This document shows, piece after piece, positions 61,649-64,000 of a stretch of 64,000 bases of DNA. The stretch covers positions 1 through 64,000 of the forward strand of contig PRDH01000044.1 of NCBI GenBank assembly GCA_003345545.1, in the 5' to 3' direction. The position numbers and the translations under genes were made by a program. The DNA is from Candidatus Thorarchaeota archaeon (GTDB lineage Archaea; Asgardarchaeota; Thorarchaeia; Thorarchaeales; Thorarchaeaceae). Numbering within the stretch: the stretch's first letter is position 1; every line of letters starts with the position of its first letter. The notes below the pieces were generated by a model. It saw only the letters and a program-made list of their open reading frames with translations. It did no database searches and had not been told where the DNA came from.

Positions 61649-62191
61649 ATGACAAGGAGGATTAGAGGTTTGAACTTCAGAGTCTTCTTCAAGAGCGTCA
61701 AATTCGCTTTCCGCGCCAAGAAACGAGTGATTCCATTCATGATTGTGTATGCCATACTGTTCATTGTTGTCTCAGATGGACTGCTATCGTCAGACTATCT
61801 GTGGTATCTTCTGATGGCATTCATAGTATCCACTTTCTATGCGATTCTTATCTCTCAATTCAGACGGCGAGATATGTCTGTCTTCAAATGCATAGGATGG
61901 GGCAACAATGATGTCATGCTTCTAGTGATAGGAGAAGTACTACTTGTTACGATAGCATCGTTTTTGGCCATGCTTCAAATCAGCTTTGAAATCATGGGAA
62001 TAATCGCATACTTCAGCATTGACCTGGGTTCTGGAACACTCTTCCAAGCAGTATACTATTTCGTGGTCATCGACGCGGTGCCACTATTCACAACTTTCTT
62101 TGTGATTCTGGGACTTCAGATACCAGGCCTATTCATAGCTCAGCGCAGGGCTGTTTCAGTTCCGCCAATGAAGGCATTGAGGGAGGAATAA
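61649..62191 (+). CDS. Minimal FtsX/MacB-like permease
   Basis: A 180-residue membrane protein with four predicted helices, at about 29-42, 50-66, 89-118 and 137-163. It has the FtsX-type IGWGNNDVMLLVIGEVLLV segment and ends VPPMKALREE, as permeases of the MacB/LolC class do. It lacks the large extracellular domain of MacB, so it is a reduced form. The ATPase gene starts three bases after its stop. Role is unknown; export of lipids or peptides, or mechanical signalling, occur in the family. Confidence 0.72.
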   Translation: MTRRIRGLNFRVFFKSVKFAFRAKKRVIPFMIVYAILFIVVSDGLLSSDYLWYLLMAFIVSTFYAILISQFRRRDMSVFKCIGWGNNDVMLLVIGEVLLVTIASFLAMLQISFEIMGIIAYFSIDLGSGTLFQAVYYFVVIDAVPLFTTFFVILGLQIPGLFIAQRRAVSVPPMKALREE

Positions 62192-62193
62192 AA

Positions 62194-62871
62194 ATGGTAC
62201 AACCAATCATACAGGTTCAGGGAGCTAACAAGGAATTCGGTAAAGGAAAGAACACTGTTGCAGCTCTGAAAGACGTGAACCTCGAGATCCAGAGAGGCGA
62301 ATTCGTGGCCGTTGTCGGTCCGAGTGGATGCGGCAAATCAACCCTGCTTCATGTCATGGCCGGTCTTGAGCAACCGACATCGGGTCGAATACTGGTCGAC
62401 GGAGTCGATGTCACACTCATTAGCGAGAGGGATCTCCCCAAGGTCCGTATGCAGAAGATAGGTTTCGTGTTCCAAGCGTTCCTGCTCATTGAGGACTTGA
62501 CAGCCTATGAGAATGTAGAGGCAGTCCTCTGGCCCAGTGTAGACTATACAAAGGAGAAGCAGGAAGCCAGGACATTGGAAGTCCTGAGAGAAGTCGACAT
62601 GCTAGAGCGTCGCGACCATTTCCCACGACAGATGAGTGGTGGAGAGCAACAACGCATAGCAATAGCAAGAGCATTAGTTAATGGTCCTCCGATTCTGTTC
62701 TGCGATGAGCCTACAGGCAATCTCGACTCAAAGACCGGCGAGAACATTCTGAAAATCATTGCCCAGCTCAACAAGGAGAAGAACATGACAGTCGTTCTTG
62801 TCACCCATAATGAGGAACTCGTGAAGTTTGCCAAGAAGATTCTCCATATGAAAGATGGCGTGGTTAGATAG
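62194..62871 (+). CDS. ABC transporter ATPase, LolD/MacB class
   Basis: A 225-residue ATPase: Walker [11 protein letters not shown]-loop [18 protein letters not shown], signature MSGGEQQR, Walker [13 protein letters not shown] and VTHNEE. These features place it in the LolD/MacB/FtsE class that pairs with FtsX-type permeases, matching the gene directly upstream. GGAGGAATAAAA precedes the ATG. Confidence 0.92.
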   Translation: MVQPIIQVQGANKEFGKGKNTVAALKDVNLEIQRGEFVAVVGPSGCGKSTLLHVMAGLEQPTSGRILVDGVDVTLISERDLPKVRMQKIGFVFQAFLLIEDLTAYENVEAVLWPSVDYTKEKQEARTLEVLREVDMLERRDHFPRQMSGGEQQRIAIARALVNGPPILFCDEPTGNLDSKTGENILKIIAQLNKEKNMTVVLVTHNEELVKFAKKILHMKDGVVR

Positions 62872-62905
62872 GCAGAAGATCATTGCTTCTGGAGGCAGGA
62901 AACAG

Positions 62906-63739
62906 ATGCAGCCGGCAGATTGCCAGAAGCAAGAGGACCTTGCGGAGAAGCTGGCGACCAGCGGTAGTAATGCTGATGCTATGGCGCAATTCATCAAGGC
63001 AGCCAACTGCTGGAAGGGATGGGAGGTGTTCTCGAAGGCCGCGAATGCCTACGAGAGAGCATACGAACATGGCATGCTATCTCAAAACTACGCAGCGGCG
63101 GCAGCAATAATGATTGAAGCAGGTTCATCTTGGATGAAACAAGGTGAACACGACAAATTCGAGATTGACTGCCAAATCGCCGCGGAGGCATATGTTTCTG
63201 CTGCGGAAGAAGAGAAGGATTTGATCTACTTAGTTGATGGCGCATTCTGCGCAATCACTGGAGGAAATCTGGAGTTCGCTCGTGATTTGATCAAGACCGT
63301 GAGAGAGAGTGCGAAGGGGACCTTGGATGAGATCCTATTCGTAGCCTTGATGCTCAGTGAATATCGATTCGATGACGCGGATCGTGCTATCGAGTCCAAG
63401 CTAGTCAAGACTGTTGATGTAAGTAGGCTCGCAAAGATCAGGAGGACATTCTCGCATGTCTTGGCAGGTTTTGTGCGCTCATCCCTCGAAGCAGAGGCAG
63501 CAGTAACGATTGCGGGTCTGGAACAAAGTACGGGTCTTGAGCGAAAGAAGCTCAGGATGCTGATACAAAAAGGCATACAGGAGGGCCTGATTCCAGCGTA
63601 CTTGGACGAGGAGTCTGACGAACTTGTGGTAGACACAGATCGCTATGACGTTTCAAGCCTTGAAACACGAAAGGGGCCCATAATGAGCCGTGACCTTGAA
63701 GATCCTGGCGCGTGGGACTTGGATCTCGATGAGGACTGA
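62906..63739 (+). CDS. SNAP/TPR-like helical protein with a C-terminal winged-helix-like segment
   Basis: About 277 residues. The first 160 are helical hairpins rich in Ala with a pattern like alpha-SNAP/TPR repeats ([20 protein letters not shown], then an AYERAYEHG unit). Residues 200-260 contain a winged-helix-like segment ([19 protein letters not shown], then [15 protein letters not shown]) that recalls PCI-type ends. The C-terminus is acidic. The ATG at 62906 is favoured by GGAGG ten bases upstream; an ATG at 62855, inside the ABC gene, is the longer option. It is the last gene of the FtsX-ABC operon. Confidence 0.65.
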   Translation: MQPADCQKQEDLAEKLATSGSNADAMAQFIKAANCWKGWEVFSKAANAYERAYEHGMLSQNYAAAAAIMIEAGSSWMKQGEHDKFEIDCQIAAEAYVSAAEEEKDLIYLVDGAFCAITGGNLEFARDLIKTVRESAKGTLDEILFVALMLSEYRFDDADRAIESKLVKTVDVSRLAKIRRTFSHVLAGFVRSSLEAEAAVTIAGLEQSTGLERKKLRMLIQKGIQEGLIPAYLDEESDELVVDTDRYDVSSLETRKGPIMSRDLEDPGAWDLDLDED

Positions 63740-63828
63740 ACTCTAGAGCCCATGCCTGTACGTACAAGCAATGTGACTCCCCTAGAAAACGTTTTTAATC
63801 CCGTTGCTGACTCTCACACTGCCCGCCC

Positions 63829-64000
63829 ATGTCACGGCAGGTGGTTCTAATGGCTGAAGGGCTAAAATGGTTCCAGTGTCCGGTCTGCAAAGAGTCGATA
63901 CACTGGGAAGTACCAACAGATGAGCTCAAGGAAGTGAAACGATTTCCAGCCCCTATTGTGATCAAACACAAGAACCACTATCTCATCTGCTATTTGGATA
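63829..64000 (+). CDS. Zinc-finger protein, 3' end outside the window
   Basis: The first 57 residues of a gene that runs off the right edge. It starts MSRQVVLMAEGLKWFQCPVC, with a CPVC pair and a later Cys in HYLICYLD. A TATA-like TTTTTAAT lies at about 63791-63798, giving a very short leader. An ATG at 63850 is an alternative start. Function unknown. Confidence 0.5.
   Translation, partial: MSRQVVLMAEGLKWFQCPVCKESIHWEVPTDELKEVKRFPAPIVIKHKNHYLICYLD

Noticed and set aside
1..64000. Mobile element, prophage, CRISPR array or defence island
   Set aside because: No transposase, integrase, Cas gene, phage gene or regularly spaced repeat is seen; the only long repeat is within one gene.

Overview
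The window is chromosomal DNA from an archaeon, almost certainly an Asgard archaeon. Archaeal markers are archaeal EF-2, a TgtA/ArcS-type PUA domain, the archaeal CoA route (pantoate kinase plus phosphopantothenate synthetase), RtcB, a tetraether-lipid synthase-type radical SAM enzyme, inositol-phosphate synthase, polyprenyl synthase and TATA-box promoters, some driving leaderless genes. Asgard-type markers are four Ras/Arf/MglA-like small GTPases, a Roadblock/LC7 protein, two longin-like proteins and TPR or SNAP-like helical proteins. The gene mix and moderate GC suggest Thorarchaeia, but that rank is my inference. I see no CRISPR array, insertion sequence, integrase or phage gene.

Layout. 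1-5.2 kb: end of a PUA-domain gene, then a leftward Fe3+/polyamine/thiamine-type ABC importer operon. 5.3-12.1 kb: three rightward genes for large surface proteins. All carry a glutamine-amidotransferase-like (ThuA/DUF4350-like) domain, a Thr-rich stalk and a matching C-terminal membrane anchor; one adds a PHP phosphoesterase and one a zinc phospholipase C domain. 12.2-22.5 kb: polyprenyl synthase, TldD/TldE, PhzF-like and sugar-isomerase-like genes, a Tes-type radical SAM enzyme and a NTP-pyrophosphohydrolase-like gene. 22.8-31.2 kb: IleRS, M20 peptidase, EF-2 with an altered diphthamide loop, a methyltransferase and tRNA-Gln(CUG). 31.3-40.4 kb: creatininase-like protein, MglA-like GTPase, class V aminotransferase, metallo-beta-lactamase-fold protein, four CoA-biosynthesis genes and a Roadblock protein. 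40.5-50.2 kb: a gingipain-like surface protein, a TPR protein, a second atypical GTPase, small genes, RtcB, a drug/metabolite transporter, a deoxyribosyltransferase-like gene and a small OB-fold protein. 50.3-54.6 kb: a longin-GTPase fusion, a spacer rich in RNA structure, a longin-like/winged-helix protein and dTMP kinase. 54.7-64 kb: a DUF4430/ECF-S cluster (possible cobalamin uptake), DUF4443, an XPF-type nuclease, inositol-phosphate synthase, M42 peptidase, a Rab-like GTPase, an RHH regulator, a minimal FtsX/LolD-type ABC pair, a SNAP-like protein and the start of a zinc-finger gene.

How the genes work together. Lipid synthesis is represented by the prenyl synthase, the Tes-type coupling enzyme and inositol-phosphate synthase. 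CoA synthesis is clustered from pantoate to phosphopantetheine. GTPases and longin/Roadblock proteins form the expected Asgard regulatory set. The most distinctive regions are the surface-protein cluster at 5.4-12 kb with the related gingipain-like protein at 40.5-44.3 kb, the longin-GTPase region with its structured spacer, and the DUF4430/ECF-S cluster.
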